Below are positions 18,528 through 27,865 of a DNA stretch of 64,000 nt, in pieces. Position 1 is the first letter of the stretch, and each line of letters begins with the position of its first letter. Under the pieces are notes generated by a model. That model was not told the DNA's origin. It worked only from the letters and a program-made list of their open reading frames with translations, and searched no databases. Origin of the DNA: Variovorax ginsengisoli (GTDB taxonomy: Bacteria; Pseudomonadota; Gammaproteobacteria; Burkholderiales; Burkholderiaceae_C). The position numbers and the translations under genes are program-made. The stretch spans positions 1 to 64,000 of the forward strand of contig NZ_JAUJZH010000037.1 of assembly GCF_030486595.1 (NCBI RefSeq), read 5' to 3'.

Positions 18528-19697
18528 ATGAAGACACTCGCACGCACCGCCTTCCTTGCCGCACTGGCCGCACCACTCTTCGCCGCGGCGCAGACCGCGC
18601 CGATCAGGATCGGCGTGGTCACGCCGCTGTCGGGCACCTATGCCGGCATCGGCCAGCAGGTCAAGTGGGGCCTCGACCTCGCAGCCGCGCAGATCAACGC
18701 GGGCGGCGGCGTGATGGGCCGCAAGCTCGAGTTGATCTACGAAGACGAAGAGGCCAACCCTGCCGTCGCGACGCAGAAGGCCGAGAAACTGTTCCAGGTC
18801 AACAAAGTCGACTTCCTGACGGGCACGGTCAACTCCGGCTCGACGCTCGCCGTGGGCCAGCTGGCCGAGCGCAACAACAAACTGATCGCGACCACGGTGT
18901 CGTTCGCGGATTCGATCACGACCGACAAGTGCTCGCCCAATGTATTCCGCGTCAATGCGCGCGCCGGCATGCAGTCGGCGGCGCTGGCCGATTGGCTGGC
19001 CAGGGAGAAGCCGCAGGCCACCGTGTTCTACCTCGGCCCCGACTACGAGATGGGCCGCAGCACGGTGGCAGCCTTCAAGTCGGCGGCCGAAGCCAAGGGC
19101 TCGAAGACGGTGGGCGAGGTCTACGCGCCGCTCGACAACAAGGACTACTCGCCCTTCTTCGGACAGGTGCGCGCGTCGCGACCGGGCGTGATCTACACCT
19201 CGGTCGCCGGCAACGACACGGTGCGCCTGTTCAGCCAGCTCGCCGAGTTCGGCGTGTCGCGCAACGTGCAGATCGTGGGCGCCTCTGGCACCGTGACCTC
19301 GCAGAACCTGGCCGCGATCGGCAAGGCGGCCGACGGATTCGTCACCGGCGTGGGCTATTCGCCCAGCATCGACAGCGCCGAGAACAGAAAGTTCGTGAGC
19401 GAGTTCGAAGCCGCCGCCAAGGCCAGGCCCGACCTGTACGGCGCCGATTCCTACGGCGTGCTGTTCTTCTACAAGGCGGCCGTCGAGAAGGCGCAGAGCA
19501 CCGACACCGACAAGGTGCGTGCGGCCATGCGCGGCATCGAATGGCAGACGCCGCAGGGCACCAAGACCCTGCGCGCCGGCGACCACCAGGCCATGCAGGA
19601 GATGTATGCGGTGCGCGTGGTTGGCGGTGAATTCAAGATCGTTGGCAAGGTCGGCGCGGTCGCGGCGATCGGCGCCGATACCTGCACCCGGTTCTGA
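18528..19697 (+). CDS. Periplasmic binding protein of a LIV/aromatic-acid ABC importer
   Basis: The 389-residue protein begins with a clear signal peptide (MKTLARTAFLAALAAPLFAA, cleaved near AQT). The type I periplasmic-binding fold follows: PIRIGVVTPLSGTYAGIGQQ, then GRKLELIYEDEE and AEKLFQVNKVDFLTG. This is the Peripla_BP_6 (LivK/UrtA) family, which in soil betaproteobacteria often binds aromatic acids and not branched-chain amino acids. AAGGAG lies 5-10 bases before the ATG. Its position between hmfE and the permease genes makes furoate, or a related acid, the likely ligand. Confidence 0.88.
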   Translation: MKTLARTAFLAALAAPLFAAAQTAPIRIGVVTPLSGTYAGIGQQVKWGLDLAAAQINAGGGVMGRKLELIYEDEEANPAVATQKAEKLFQVNKVDFLTGTVNSGSTLAVGQLAERNNKLIATTVSFADSITTDKCSPNVFRVNARAGMQSAALADWLAREKPQATVFYLGPDYEMGRSTVAAFKSAAEAKGSKTVGEVYAPLDNKDYSPFFGQVRASRPGVIYTSVAGNDTVRLFSQLAEFGVSRNVQIVGASGTVTSQNLAAIGKAADGFVTGVGYSPSIDSAENRKFVSEFEAAAKARPDLYGADSYGVLFFYKAAVEKAQSTDTDKVRAAMRGIEWQTPQGTKTLRAGDHQAMQEMYAVRVVGGEFKIVGKVGAVAAIGADTCTRF

Positions 19698-19727
19698 ACC
19701 GGTCCGCCTCGTTTCAGGAGACACACC

Positions 19728-20621
19728 ATGGGCGAACTGCTCGACTGGTTGCAATTTGTCCTGGCGCCACAAGTCATCAACGGCGCGTCCATCGGCGTTG
19801 CTGTGGTGCTGATGGCGCTGGGACTGACGATCATCTTCGGCTTGCTGGACGTGATCAACATGGCGCACGGCGAGTTCTACGCCATCGGCGCCTACGCCGC
19901 GGTGGCGCTGCTGGCCGCCGGCCTGCCCTTCTGGTGGGCGCTCGCGCTCACGCCGGTGCTGATGGCGGTGGTGGGCTATGCCTGCGAACGGGTGCTGATC
20001 CAACGGGTGTTCCATTCGCGGGAACGCCACACGCTCACGCTGCTGCTCACCTTCGGCCTGGCCATCATCCTGGAAGACGTGCTGAAGCTGGCGTTCGGTG
20101 CCAATCCGCTGCGGCTGGAGTCGCCGATCGCGGGCGCGACCGAAATGTTCGGCCTCTTCTTCCCGAACTACCGGCTGTTCCTGATGGCCTTCGGTGCGGT
20201 GGTGATCGGCGCGGTATGGCTGGTGGTGTTCCGCACGCGGCTCGGTGCGATGGTGCGTGCCGCGGCGTTCGACCGCCACATGGCGGCCTCGCTCGGCGTG
20301 CCGGTCGGCGTGGTGTACGCGGGCACCTTTGCGTTTGGCGTTGCGCTGGCGGCGCTGGCGGGCGTGCTGCTGGCGCCGATCTATTCGGTGTTCCCGACCA
20401 TGGGCCGCGACTTCGTGCTTATCGCGTTCTCGGTGGTGATCATTGGGGGCATGGGGTCGATCAAGGGCGCGGTTGTCGCCGGGCTGCTGCTGACGCAGGT
20501 GCAGTCGATCTCGAGCCTGTACATCTCGCCGGTGTGGAGCGATCCGCTGCTGTTCGGGATCATGGTGCTCACACTGATGTGGCGGCCGCAAGGCCTGTTC
20601 GGGAGGCTTGGCCATGCATGA
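19728..20621 (+). CDS. livH: LivH-type ABC permease
   Basis: This inner-membrane permease has 297 residues and about eight hydrophobic helices. The family signature near the first third is GLLDVINMAHGEFYAIGAYA, and the C-terminal part has the EAA-like loop MGSIKGAVVAGLLL and ends PQGLFGRLGHA. It pairs with the downstream LivM-type permease to form the channel of the importer. GGAGAC precedes the ATG, and its stop overlaps the livM start. Confidence 0.9.
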   Translation: MGELLDWLQFVLAPQVINGASIGVAVVLMALGLTIIFGLLDVINMAHGEFYAIGAYAAVALLAAGLPFWWALALTPVLMAVVGYACERVLIQRVFHSRERHTLTLLLTFGLAIILEDVLKLAFGANPLRLESPIAGATEMFGLFFPNYRLFLMAFGAVVIGAVWLVVFRTRLGAMVRAAAFDRHMAASLGVPVGVVYAGTFAFGVALAALAGVLLAPIYSVFPTMGRDFVLIAFSVVIIGGMGSIKGAVVAGLLLTQVQSISSLYISPVWSDPLLFGIMVLTLMWRPQGLFGRLGHA

Positions 20622-21639
20622 AATGACGGCAACGGCAGGCGTGCTGACCACCACGCCGGCAAAGAAGCGCAACCCGATCCGCTGGCTCGCGTTCCTGTTC
20701 TTCGGCCTCGCGCTGGTGTTCGCCGCCATCGCGGGCGTGCAGGGCGACGTGTTCTTCTTCCGGCTCGGGACGGAGGCACTGATCTTCGGCGGTCTCGCGC
20801 TCTCGGTCGACCTGCTCCTGGGCCGCACCGGCCTGCTGCCGCTCGGCCAGGCGCTGTTCTTCGGCTTCGGCGCCTATGTTTCGGCGCTGGTGCTCAAGGA
20901 GGGCCTGCCTTCGTTCTGGCTGGCGATGGCGGTGGTGCTGGCGAGCACCACGCTGGCCGGCCTGGTGAGCGGCGTGATCGCGATCCGCGCCAAGGGCGTG
21001 TATTTCGCGTTGATCAGCTTCGGCCTGGCGCAGGTGATATCCAAGGTAGTGTTCAACACGCGCGAACTGGGCGCATCGGACGGCCTCATTGGCATACCGG
21101 TGCCGCAGATCTCGCTCGGCCTGGTCAGCGTCGATGCCGCCAGCCCGGGCGGATTCTTCCTGTTCGTGCTGGTCTTCATCGCCGCGCTGTACGCCGGCCT
21201 GGCCTACCTGATGGAAACCCCGTTCGGCCGCCAGCTGGACGCCATTCGCGCCAACGAGCACCGCGTGCGCTTCCTCGGCTTCGATCCGTGGCGCTACAAG
21301 CTCGCAGCGTTCGTTCTGGCGGCCAACGTCGCCGGCCTGTCGGGCGCGCTCTACCCGATGCTGCGCGGCTTCGTCTCGCCGGAACTGATGTTCTTCCAGG
21401 TGTCGGGCAACGCGGTCATCAACGTCATCGTCGGCGGCACCGGCACGCTGATCGGCGCGCTCTACGGCTCGTCCATCCTCACGGTGCTGAAGTCGGTGGT
21501 GGGCTCGTTCACCGCGCACCACCAGCTCGTGATCGGCGCGATCTTCGTGATGGCTGTGATCTTCTTTCCGAAGGGCCTGATCGGCTATCTGGTGCCGGCG
21601 CTCGAACGGCGCTGGGCGCGCAAGGAGAACCCATCATGA
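20614..21639 (+). CDS. livM: LivM-type ABC permease
   Basis: This is the second membrane subunit, 341 residues, with about nine or ten hydrophobic segments. Family motifs include GRTGLLPLGQALFFGFGAY and ETPFGRQLDAIRANEHRVR. ATG 20614 is chosen because GGGAGG lies seven bases upstream. The stop of livH overlaps the first codons, so translation is coupled. Confidence 0.9.
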   Translation: MHEMTATAGVLTTTPAKKRNPIRWLAFLFFGLALVFAAIAGVQGDVFFFRLGTEALIFGGLALSVDLLLGRTGLLPLGQALFFGFGAYVSALVLKEGLPSFWLAMAVVLASTTLAGLVSGVIAIRAKGVYFALISFGLAQVISKVVFNTRELGASDGLIGIPVPQISLGLVSVDAASPGGFFLFVLVFIAALYAGLAYLMETPFGRQLDAIRANEHRVRFLGFDPWRYKLAAFVLAANVAGLSGALYPMLRGFVSPELMFFQVSGNAVINVIVGGTGTLIGALYGSSILTVLKSVVGSFTAHHQLVIGAIFVMAVIFFPKGLIGYLVPALERRWARKENPS

Positions 21640-22427
21640 GCGCGGTGCGTGAATCCGTGGCGTCGGCGGCGCGCGTCGACGCCATCCTTTCGGTGCGTGA
21701 CCTCACCGTGCGCTTCGGCTCGCTGGTGGCTGTGAACGGCGTGAGCTTCGACGCCCGGCGCGGCCACATCACTTCGGTGATCGGCCCCAATGGCGCGGGC
21801 AAGAGCAGTCTGTTCAACCTGATCAGCGGCGCCTTCCGGCCGAGCGCCGGACGCGTGGTGTTCGACGGGCACAAGGTGACGGGCGCGAGCCCGGATCGCA
21901 TGCTCGCGGCGGGCCTCGCGCGCTCGTTCCAGATCACCAACCTTTTCTTCGAGTTGCCGGTGCGCGAGAACCTGCGGCTGGCTGCGCAGTTTCTCGCCAA
22001 TGGCCGCGGGTTGCTCAGGCCGGTCGCTTCGGGCCGCGCGGCGCTGCAGCGCGTGGATGAGCTGATCGAGCGCTTCGGCCTGCAACCCAAGGCCGACGAA
22101 CTCGCGGGCTTCCTGTCGCACGGCGAGCAGCGCCGGCTCGAGATCGCCGTCGCGCTGGCGGCGCGGCCGCGCATGCTGCTGCTCGACGAGCCGACGCAGG
22201 GCATGAGCCACACCGACACCCAGGAGACGGCGGCCATGATCCGTGGCCTGGCGGCCGAATCGCTGAGCATCCTGCTGGTCGAACACGATGTCGACCTGGT
22301 GATGAACCTGTCGGACCACGTGGTGGTGATGCACCAGGGCCATAAGCTGGCCGAGGGACCACCGCAGCAAGTGCGCAGCGACCCGGCGGTGCAGGCTGCC
22401 TACTTCGGAGACGCCAACCATGCTTGA
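21636..22427 (+). CDS. livG: LivG-type ABC ATPase
   Basis: This 263-residue ATP-binding subunit has Walker A GPNGAGKSS near 53-61. The signature region is LSHGEQRRLEIAVAL, where the usual LSGGQ is LSHGE as in other LivG proteins. Walker B is MLLLDEPTQGMS, and the switch His is VEHDVDLV. The start overlaps the livM stop by four bases. It powers the importer together with LivF. Confidence 0.92.
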   Translation: MSAVRESVASAARVDAILSVRDLTVRFGSLVAVNGVSFDARRGHITSVIGPNGAGKSSLFNLISGAFRPSAGRVVFDGHKVTGASPDRMLAAGLARSFQITNLFFELPVRENLRLAAQFLANGRGLLRPVASGRAALQRVDELIERFGLQPKADELAGFLSHGEQRRLEIAVALAARPRMLLLDEPTQGMSHTDTQETAAMIRGLAAESLSILLVEHDVDLVMNLSDHVVVMHQGHKLAEGPPQQVRSDPAVQAAYFGDANHA

Positions 22428-23127
22428 ACTCAGCAACGTCCATGCGCATTACGGCCTGAGCCATGTGCTGCAGGGCATCTCGATCAGCGTCAAGGCCGGC
22501 GAGGTGGTCGGCCTGTTCGGCCGCAACGGCGTGGGCAAGACCACGGTCATGAAAACCATCGCCGGCTGGCTGGCGCCGAGCGAAGGACGCATTGCCTTCG
22601 AAGGTACCGACATCGGCGGCAGCGCGTCCGACATCATCTGCCGCCAGGGCATCGGCTTCGTGCCGGAAGACCGGCGCATCTTCCCCGGCCTGACGGTCGA
22701 GGAGAACCTGATGCTCGGCTTCATGCAGGTGCCGCGCCGGTCGGGCACCGAGTCCAGGCGCCGGCTGGACGAGATCTACACTCGCTTCCCTCGCCTCGGC
22801 GAGCGCCGCACACAACTCGGCACCACGCTCTCCGGCGGCGAGCAGCAGATGTTGGCCATGGCGCGTGTGCTGGTGGGCCAGCCCAAGCTGCTGTTGATCG
22901 ACGAGCCGACCGAGGGACTGGCACCCAAGATCGTCGACGAGATTTTTGAACTAATGGAGGGACTCCGTCGCGACGGTATTCCGATCGTGCTGGTCGAGCA
23001 GAATGTGCGCCGCGCAATCGAGCTGACCACACGCTTCTATGCGATCGAGCGCGGGCAGGTCGTGGCGACGGGGCGTGCCGACGTGGCGACGGACCGGGAG
23101 GCGCTGTTCGAGCGCATCGCGGTTTGA
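22420..23127 (+). CDS. livF: LivF-type ABC ATPase
   Basis: This is the second ATPase, 235 residues, with Walker A GRNGVGKTTVM, signature LSGGEQQMLAMARVL, Walker B LLLIDEPTEGLAP and switch VEQNVRRA. It overlaps livG by eight bases and is the last gene of the hmf-liv unit. I see no strong terminator in the spacer after it. Confidence 0.92.
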   Translation: MLELSNVHAHYGLSHVLQGISISVKAGEVVGLFGRNGVGKTTVMKTIAGWLAPSEGRIAFEGTDIGGSASDIICRQGIGFVPEDRRIFPGLTVEENLMLGFMQVPRRSGTESRRRLDEIYTRFPRLGERRTQLGTTLSGGEQQMLAMARVLVGQPKLLLIDEPTEGLAPKIVDEIFELMEGLRRDGIPIVLVEQNVRRAIELTTRFYAIERGQVVATGRADVATDREALFERIAV

Positions 23128-23266
23128 GGGCGAATGGCACTTGCCTTGGCTTTCCAGCCGGCGGCGATCCGCGCAAGTGGTTCAAGGCAAATGCGGAGTG
23201 GCTGACCAAGGGTCGATAGCATGGTTGTCTACGAAGCACGCAAGCCATCAAGTGCCAGCTGTTCGG
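23128..23266. other. Spacer with a possible gene remnant
   Basis: From about 23133 one plus-strand frame reads FPAGGDPRKWFKANAEWLTK and stops at 23219. It lacks a start codon and any context, so it may be the cut end of a gene. I do not recognise it. Confidence 0.3.
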
Positions 23267-23638
23267 CTATGGACGATACGATTGGCAGCGGTCGAAGAAA
23301 GCCTCGAGTTCGGTGGACTTGTCGTAAACGCCATCCGCTCCGAGATCCATGCACCGGCGGCGAATTTCTGCCGTGGGATAGTTCGTCAGGACCAGCATGT
23401 GCTGGTGCGGAGACCGGTTCTGACCGGCGCGCAGCACGCTGAGCCCCGAGCCCTCCTTCAGGAAAAGGTCCACGATGACCAGGTCCCACTCATCGCCGTA
23501 CCGATTCAAGGCATCGATGGCCTCCGAGGCGCCCTCGGCGACGGCGATCACCTGCGCATCGGCCAGCTCGGCCAATGTCGGAATCAGGTTCTCGCGAATT
23601 GTCTCGCTGTCCTCGATGAGGAGCGTATGGAGCGGCAT
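23267..23638 (-). CDS. Single-domain response regulator
   Basis: The 123-residue receiver has the acidic pair in LLIEDSETIRE, phospho-Asp in LVIVDLFLKEGSG (near 56), Thr in MLVLTNYP and Lys in GVYDKSTE. There is no output domain. The start at 23638 begins exactly at the receiver fold; an open extension upstream adds about 19 residues without homology. There is no kinase beside it. It lies alone between the transporter operon and a stretch of decayed genes, so its partner is unknown. Confidence 0.85.
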   Translation of the reverse strand: MPLHTLLIEDSETIRENLIPTLAELADAQVIAVAEGASEAIDALNRYGDEWDLVIVDLFLKEGSGLSVLRAGQNRSPHQHMLVLTNYPTAEIRRRCMDLGADGVYDKSTELEAFFDRCQSYRP

Positions 23639-24308
23639 CGTGGTACGCCTGAGGCGCTCGGTTGTGAATCGCCACGCGGGGTCTGCTTGCGGCACGTATT
23701 GGCGCAGACAGTGCCACTGCCATCATGTAGGTCAACAGCCTGCGCGTCCCGGCTATGGCGTCCTACGGGCCGCGCCGCTATGGGTCAAAGGTCTCGGGAA
23801 CTTCGAGCGGGCGGATCGTCGGCCGGACTGCCGTGGCAAACCTCGCCGCCCTGCACCGCTTGCTCCAGAGAATCATTGACCTCGTCCAACAGCTCCGCCG
23901 ACTTCGTCAACCGCTTCTCGAAATCGTGTCCGAAAGGCAGGAACCGATGAACTGGCTCAAGATGTACGACTACCCCACGCATCTTGTGAAGCTGCGTCAG
24001 GGAGACGTTGGCCTCTTCGTTTGTGCGCCGGCATGGCGAGGACGTCTGGGCACGGTCTGCGCATTGTGGGTACGGCTGAACACGGACTGGCACGCACTCA
24101 CGCCTTCGGGGGCTCAAACCTTCCACGCATTTTGGACCCGTGCGCATCCGCGCGGCCTCCTCGTGGGACGCGGTACCGTCCGGGTGGGAAGCCGCGGGCG
24201 AGATCCTGCGCAAGTATTAGCGGTCGAACCTGACACACCGAGTACAGGCGATCCAGCAAAGCTGGTCAAACTGCTCACGTCGTGGGCGGACCTTTCGAAT
24301 TGAGCCGA
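23639..24308. other. About 670 bases with no gene I can support
   Basis: Both strands have open frames here (for example 23945-24303 plus and 23785-24213 minus), but neither shows a recognisable fold or convincing codon use. The region lies before the katE remnant and is probably decayed DNA. Confidence 0.4.
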
Positions 24309-24592
24309 CGGTGATCCGTCGCCTTGTCACGATGGGTGATCGGCCGGTGACAGCGTCTACCCTCGAATTCCTGCGCGCGCAGTAGTGGCACTGCAAGGCC
24401 ATCTTGGCCTTCGGTGCTTCACAGGCCCTGTTGGGCGAGGCTCGGATCCCCCTGACCTTGCCCGACGGCGCGGCCGATCCGGGGCTGATCCTGGCCGATT
24501 CTTCGGCGGCCGACGCAGCAGCCGCCGACTTCTTCGATGCCATGGCTTTGCACCGGCACTTCGGTCGCGAGAACGATCCGCCAGCGATCTGA
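24309..24592 (+). pseudogene. katE: Clade-2 catalase (KatE), C-terminal remnant
   Basis: The plus-strand frame reads VIRRLVTMGDRPVTASTLEF, then LRAQ, a TAG stop, and WHCKAILAFGASQALLGEAR. It ends ALHRHFGRENDPPAI at 24592. Large HPII-type catalases end in a DJ-1-like domain in which (Y)RHCKAI-A-G-...LL marks the fold and the C terminus reads HRHFGRETDPP. The TAG falls where Tyr is expected, so the frame is broken, and the whole haem domain is missing. A hairpin terminator follows 14 bases later, as expected for the true 3' end of a gene. Confidence 0.72.
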
Positions 24593-24606
24593 GGTTCCGG
24601 ACAGTG

Positions 24607-24635
24607 GGGCCCCAGCAACTGGGGCCCATTTTTTT
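24607..24635 (+). terminator. Rho-independent terminator after the katE remnant
   Basis: The arms GGGCCCCAG (24607-24615) and CTGGGGCCC (24619-24627) form a perfect 9-bp stem with a CAA loop, followed by an A and seven T. It is the most convincing intrinsic terminator in the window. Confidence 0.88.
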
Positions 24636-24689
24636 GAGCATTCCGTGGCGGCGTACGAGGACTCGAAGTCGTGCGTCGGAGATCGCATC

Positions 24690-24940
24690 TGGCACGTGTC
24701 GAAGAAGGAAAAGCCGTCTGGCGTGTGGGCCGTGCTGCCTGCGCGCGTGTTCTCTTTGGGACTGATCCCGGGCCTCGCCTTCCTGCTCTTGGTCTCTTCG
24801 CTCGTGAGCACGGCCCTCGCTGCCTTCGACGGCTGGTTCGGCCGGCTGTTGCCTGGATGGGAGGTTCTGATGCAAGGACTCAACATCCTGATCTCCTTCT
24901 CCATCCTGATGCTGATGTTTGCCATGAATTTTCAAACTGA
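24690..24940 (+). pseudogene. YihY/BrkB-family membrane protein remnant
   Basis: One open frame reads VWAVLPARVFSLGLIPGLAF, LLLVSSLVSTALAAFDGWFG and RLLPGWEVLMQGLNILISFS, with further hydrophobic residues ending FAMNFQ. This matches the middle of YihY/virulence factor BrkB proteins, where a helix pair flanks a (L)LPGWE-L-Q-LN motif. The N-terminal third and the last helices are missing, and the sequence after FQ is unrelated. It is a fragment with no expected function. Confidence 0.65.
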
Positions 24941-25141
24941 TGTCTTCCTCTCCCATCACAAGTGCTTGTCGCGATTGATGCTTTTGGGGGAGACCGGGTC
25001 AGTTTGTCGAAAGATGCGATTACCTCGCAATACGTCGTGGCTGCCAGCACGTGGTCGCCGTCCTTGGGCAGTTTTCGCAGCAATCGGGAATACCGCCGCC
25101 GACGCGCTGCGTACGCTTGCCGACATCGAACAGGAGTGCCC

Positions 25142-26185
25142 ATGCTGAACGTCAACCCGATGGCCACCGTCGACGAAGCGCCAGGCTTTCGTCGCATGTT
25201 CCGCGCGGGCCGCCTCACGCTCGGCGTCTTCTTCCCCATCGAAGCCTTCAAGGGCGATGAGCCGTCGATGCACGACCAGGAGCGGCTCGCGCAGCGCGCC
25301 GAGGCCCTCGGATATGCCGCCCTGTGGGTGCGCGACGTGCCGCTGCGCGATCCGAGCTTCGGCGACCTCGGGCAGATCTACGATCCCTGGGTGTACCTCG
25401 GCTGGATCGCGGCACACACGCAAAAGATTGCGCTGGCCACCGGCTCCATCGTGCTGCCGCTGCGGCATCCGCTGCATGTGGCCAAGGCGGCAGCCTCGAT
25501 CGACCAGCTGTCGGGCGGCCGGCTGGTGCTGGGGGTGGCGTCGGGCGACCGGCCGGTGGAGTTCCCGGCCTTCGGCGTCGACATCGAACGGCGCGCCGTC
25601 CTGTTCCGCGAGTACTTCGAGGTCATCCGCCGCGTGCTGCAGCTCGAGTACCCGATGTTGAAGTCGACGGCCGTTGTGCTCGCCGCCAACGCCGACCTCG
25701 TGCCCAAGCCGTTGGGGCGCCTGCCGATGCTCGTCACCGGAAACAGCGGGCAGCCGCTGCCCTGGATCGCCGGGCACGCCGACGGCTGGATCACCTATCC
25801 TCGCGGCATCGACCGCCAGGCCGAAACGGTGACGCGCTGGCGCGGCGAGGTCCATGCCGCCAGACCGGGGGCCTTCAAACCGTTCGTGCAATCGCTCTAC
25901 GTCGACCTCGCCGACGATCCGCACCTGGCGCCGACGCCCATCCACCTCGGCTTCAGGGCGGGGCGGCACTTCCTGCTGAGCTTTCTCGACTCGCTGCGCG
26001 GTGTCGGCGTCAACCACGTGATCCTCAACTTCAAGTACGGCGCGCGGCCGGCATCCGAGGTGCTCGAGGAGATCGGCACCGAAGTGCTGCCGCGCCTGAC
26101 CGACGCGCGGGCCGACAAGCCTGCCGCCGTCGAGCTGGAACCGAGCGATGCCGAGGTCGACGACACAGTCGCGCCGCAGCATTGA
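25142..26185 (+). CDS. LLM-class flavin-dependent oxidoreductase
   Basis: This 347-residue luciferase-like monooxygenase fold resembles the TIGR03571 (BA3436) subfamily: LTLGVFFPIEAFKGD, YAALWVRDVPLRDPSFGDLG, LATGSIVLPLRHPLHVAKAA and LVLGVASGDRPVEFPAFGVD. These bind FMN or F420; in proteobacteria FMN with a separate reductase is usual. The substrate is unknown. CAGGAG six bases upstream supports ATG 25142. It is intact although remnants lie on both sides, and the following pseudogene begins only seven bases after its stop. Confidence 0.85.
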   Translation: MLNVNPMATVDEAPGFRRMFRAGRLTLGVFFPIEAFKGDEPSMHDQERLAQRAEALGYAALWVRDVPLRDPSFGDLGQIYDPWVYLGWIAAHTQKIALATGSIVLPLRHPLHVAKAAASIDQLSGGRLVLGVASGDRPVEFPAFGVDIERRAVLFREYFEVIRRVLQLEYPMLKSTAVVLAANADLVPKPLGRLPMLVTGNSGQPLPWIAGHADGWITYPRGIDRQAETVTRWRGEVHAARPGAFKPFVQSLYVDLADDPHLAPTPIHLGFRAGRHFLLSFLDSLRGVGVNHVILNFKYGARPASEVLEEIGTEVLPRLTDARADKPAAVELEPSDAEVDDTVAPQH

Positions 26186-26191
26186 GGACGG

Positions 26192-27799
26192 GTGCAAGTG
26201 GCAGTCGAAGCAGGAACCGAGCAACTGGTCCGAGTCGCCTCGCTGCTCGCGGCAGGCGTCGTGGCGGTACCGGTCTTCAAACGGCTCGGGCTCGGCTCGG
26301 TGCTCGGCTACCTGGCGGCCGGCCTGGCCATCGGCCCCTTCGGCATGGGGCTTTTTTCCGATCCGCAGGCGATCCTGCACGTGGCGGAACTCGGCGTCGT
26401 GATGTTCCCGGGCTGGAGATGCACCCCAAGCGCCTGTGGAGCCTGCGCCATCAGATCTTCGGCCTCGGCCTGGCGCAGGTCGTTGCCTGCGGTGCCCTGC
26501 TGACCGGTGTCGGCATGCTTGCGGGCCTGTCGCCGGCCGTGGCCTTCGTCGCCGCGATGGGCTTCGTGATGACGTCGACCGCCACGGTCATGCAGATCCT
26601 CGACGAGCGCGGCGAGACCACGACAGTCCGTGGGCAGAGCGTGGTGTCGATTCTTCTGCTGGAAGATCTGGCGATCGTTCCCTTGCTCGCCATCGTGGCG
26701 CTGCTGGCCCCCGCCGAGGCCGCGGACGGCTCCTCCATCTGGCAGAGGGTCGGACTGGCGCTGGCCGCCGTGGCCAGCCTGACGGCCGCTGGACGGTGGC
26801 TCCTCAATCCGCTCTTTCACGTGCTCGCCGCAGCCCATGCGCGAGATGTCATGACCGCTGCCGCCTTGCTGGTGGTGCTGGGCCTGTTCTTCCTGAGCGT
26901 CGGCATGGCGCTGAACCTGGCCATCTTCGCAACCCATTGGCCCCAGGTTGTGGGCGGCGTCATCGCCTTCATGCTGGTGAAGGCTGCGGGCATCTACGGC
27001 GTGGGCCGTGTGCTCGGCGCCAGGCACGAGGACGCCTTGCATCGGATGGTGCTGATGGCGCAGGGCGGAGAGTTCGACGTCGTTCGATCGACGGCCCGAC
27101 CAACGCGGTGCTCACCGCGATCGTGATCCTGTCGATGGCACTGACGCCGCTGGCAGTGGGCGCCCTGCGCTGGATGCTGCCCGAGCGCTCGGTCGACATG
27201 GAGGGCATTCCCAAAGCCGAGGGCCTGACGGGCAGCGTGCTGATGATCGGCTTCGACCGCTTCGGGCAGGTGGCGAGCCAACCGCTGCTCGCGCGCGGCG
27301 TCGACGTCTCCATCATCGACATGGACACCGAGATGATCCAGAGCGCCGAGGACTTCGGCTTCAAGGTCTACTACGGCGACGGCACCCGGCTGGACATTCT
27401 GCATGCCTCCGGGGCAGCGACGGCGCAGGCCATTGCCGTATGTGTGGACGACAAGGGCGCAGGCTGAAGATCGTCGACCTGGCCAAGGAATCCTTCCCGC
27501 ACGCCAAGCTGCTCGTGCGCGCCTTCGATCGCGGCCATGCCCTCCAGCTGCTCTCGGGCAACGTCGAGTACCTGGTGCGCGAGACTTTCGCGGGGGCGAG
27601 CGAGTTCGGCGAAGCCGCGTTGCGCGCCATCGGCGTTCCGCCCAACGAAGCAGCGCAAATCGCGGCAGATGCCTTGCGGCGCGACGAGGAGCGGCTGGAG
27701 TTGCAGACGGCCGGCGGCATCGAGGCCGGGCTCGAGCTGATGCACAGCAACCGACTCAAACCCACACCGCTGACCACGCGGCCGGACGCGGGCCGCTAG
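26192..27799 (+). pseudogene. kefC: KefB/KefC-type potassium/proton antiporter, multiply disrupted
   Basis: From GTG 26192 the frame gives VRVASLLAAGVVAVPVFKRL and GYLAAGLAIGPFGMGLF. At about 26405 some bases are lost (VVMF, then GLEMHPKRLW) and the frame shifts. The next piece runs through the transport helices (STATVMQILDERGETTTVRG, LEDLAIVPLLA), but about 45 codons between AAALLVVLG and LFFLSVGMALN are missing. A second shift near 27080 (GGEFDVV) leads to IDGPTNAVLTAIVILSMALT and the RCK/TrkA-N domain (MIGFDRFGQVASQPLL, IIDMDTEMIQSAEDFGFKVY). A third shift near 27465 precedes the C-terminal AKLLVRAFDRGHALQLLSG. Three frameshifts and an internal deletion leave no working antiporter. Confidence 0.9.
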
Positions 27800-27865
27800 G
27801 GCGAGTTCTTCACACTGCGCGCCGTCGCCGATGCTGAGCCTCCACTTGCAGCGCCACACTCAGGT

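Noticed and set aside
17532..20828. A 1098-codon minus-strand frame across hmfE, the binding-protein gene and livH
   Set aside because: It crosses three well-defined genes and their ribosome-binding sites; it is His/Arg-rich and has no domain.
26334..26357. Terminator-like GCCCC-loop-GGGGC followed by six T
   Set aside because: It lies inside the kefC reading frame (GPFGMGLF) and the stem is only 5 bp, so it is likely a coding coincidence.
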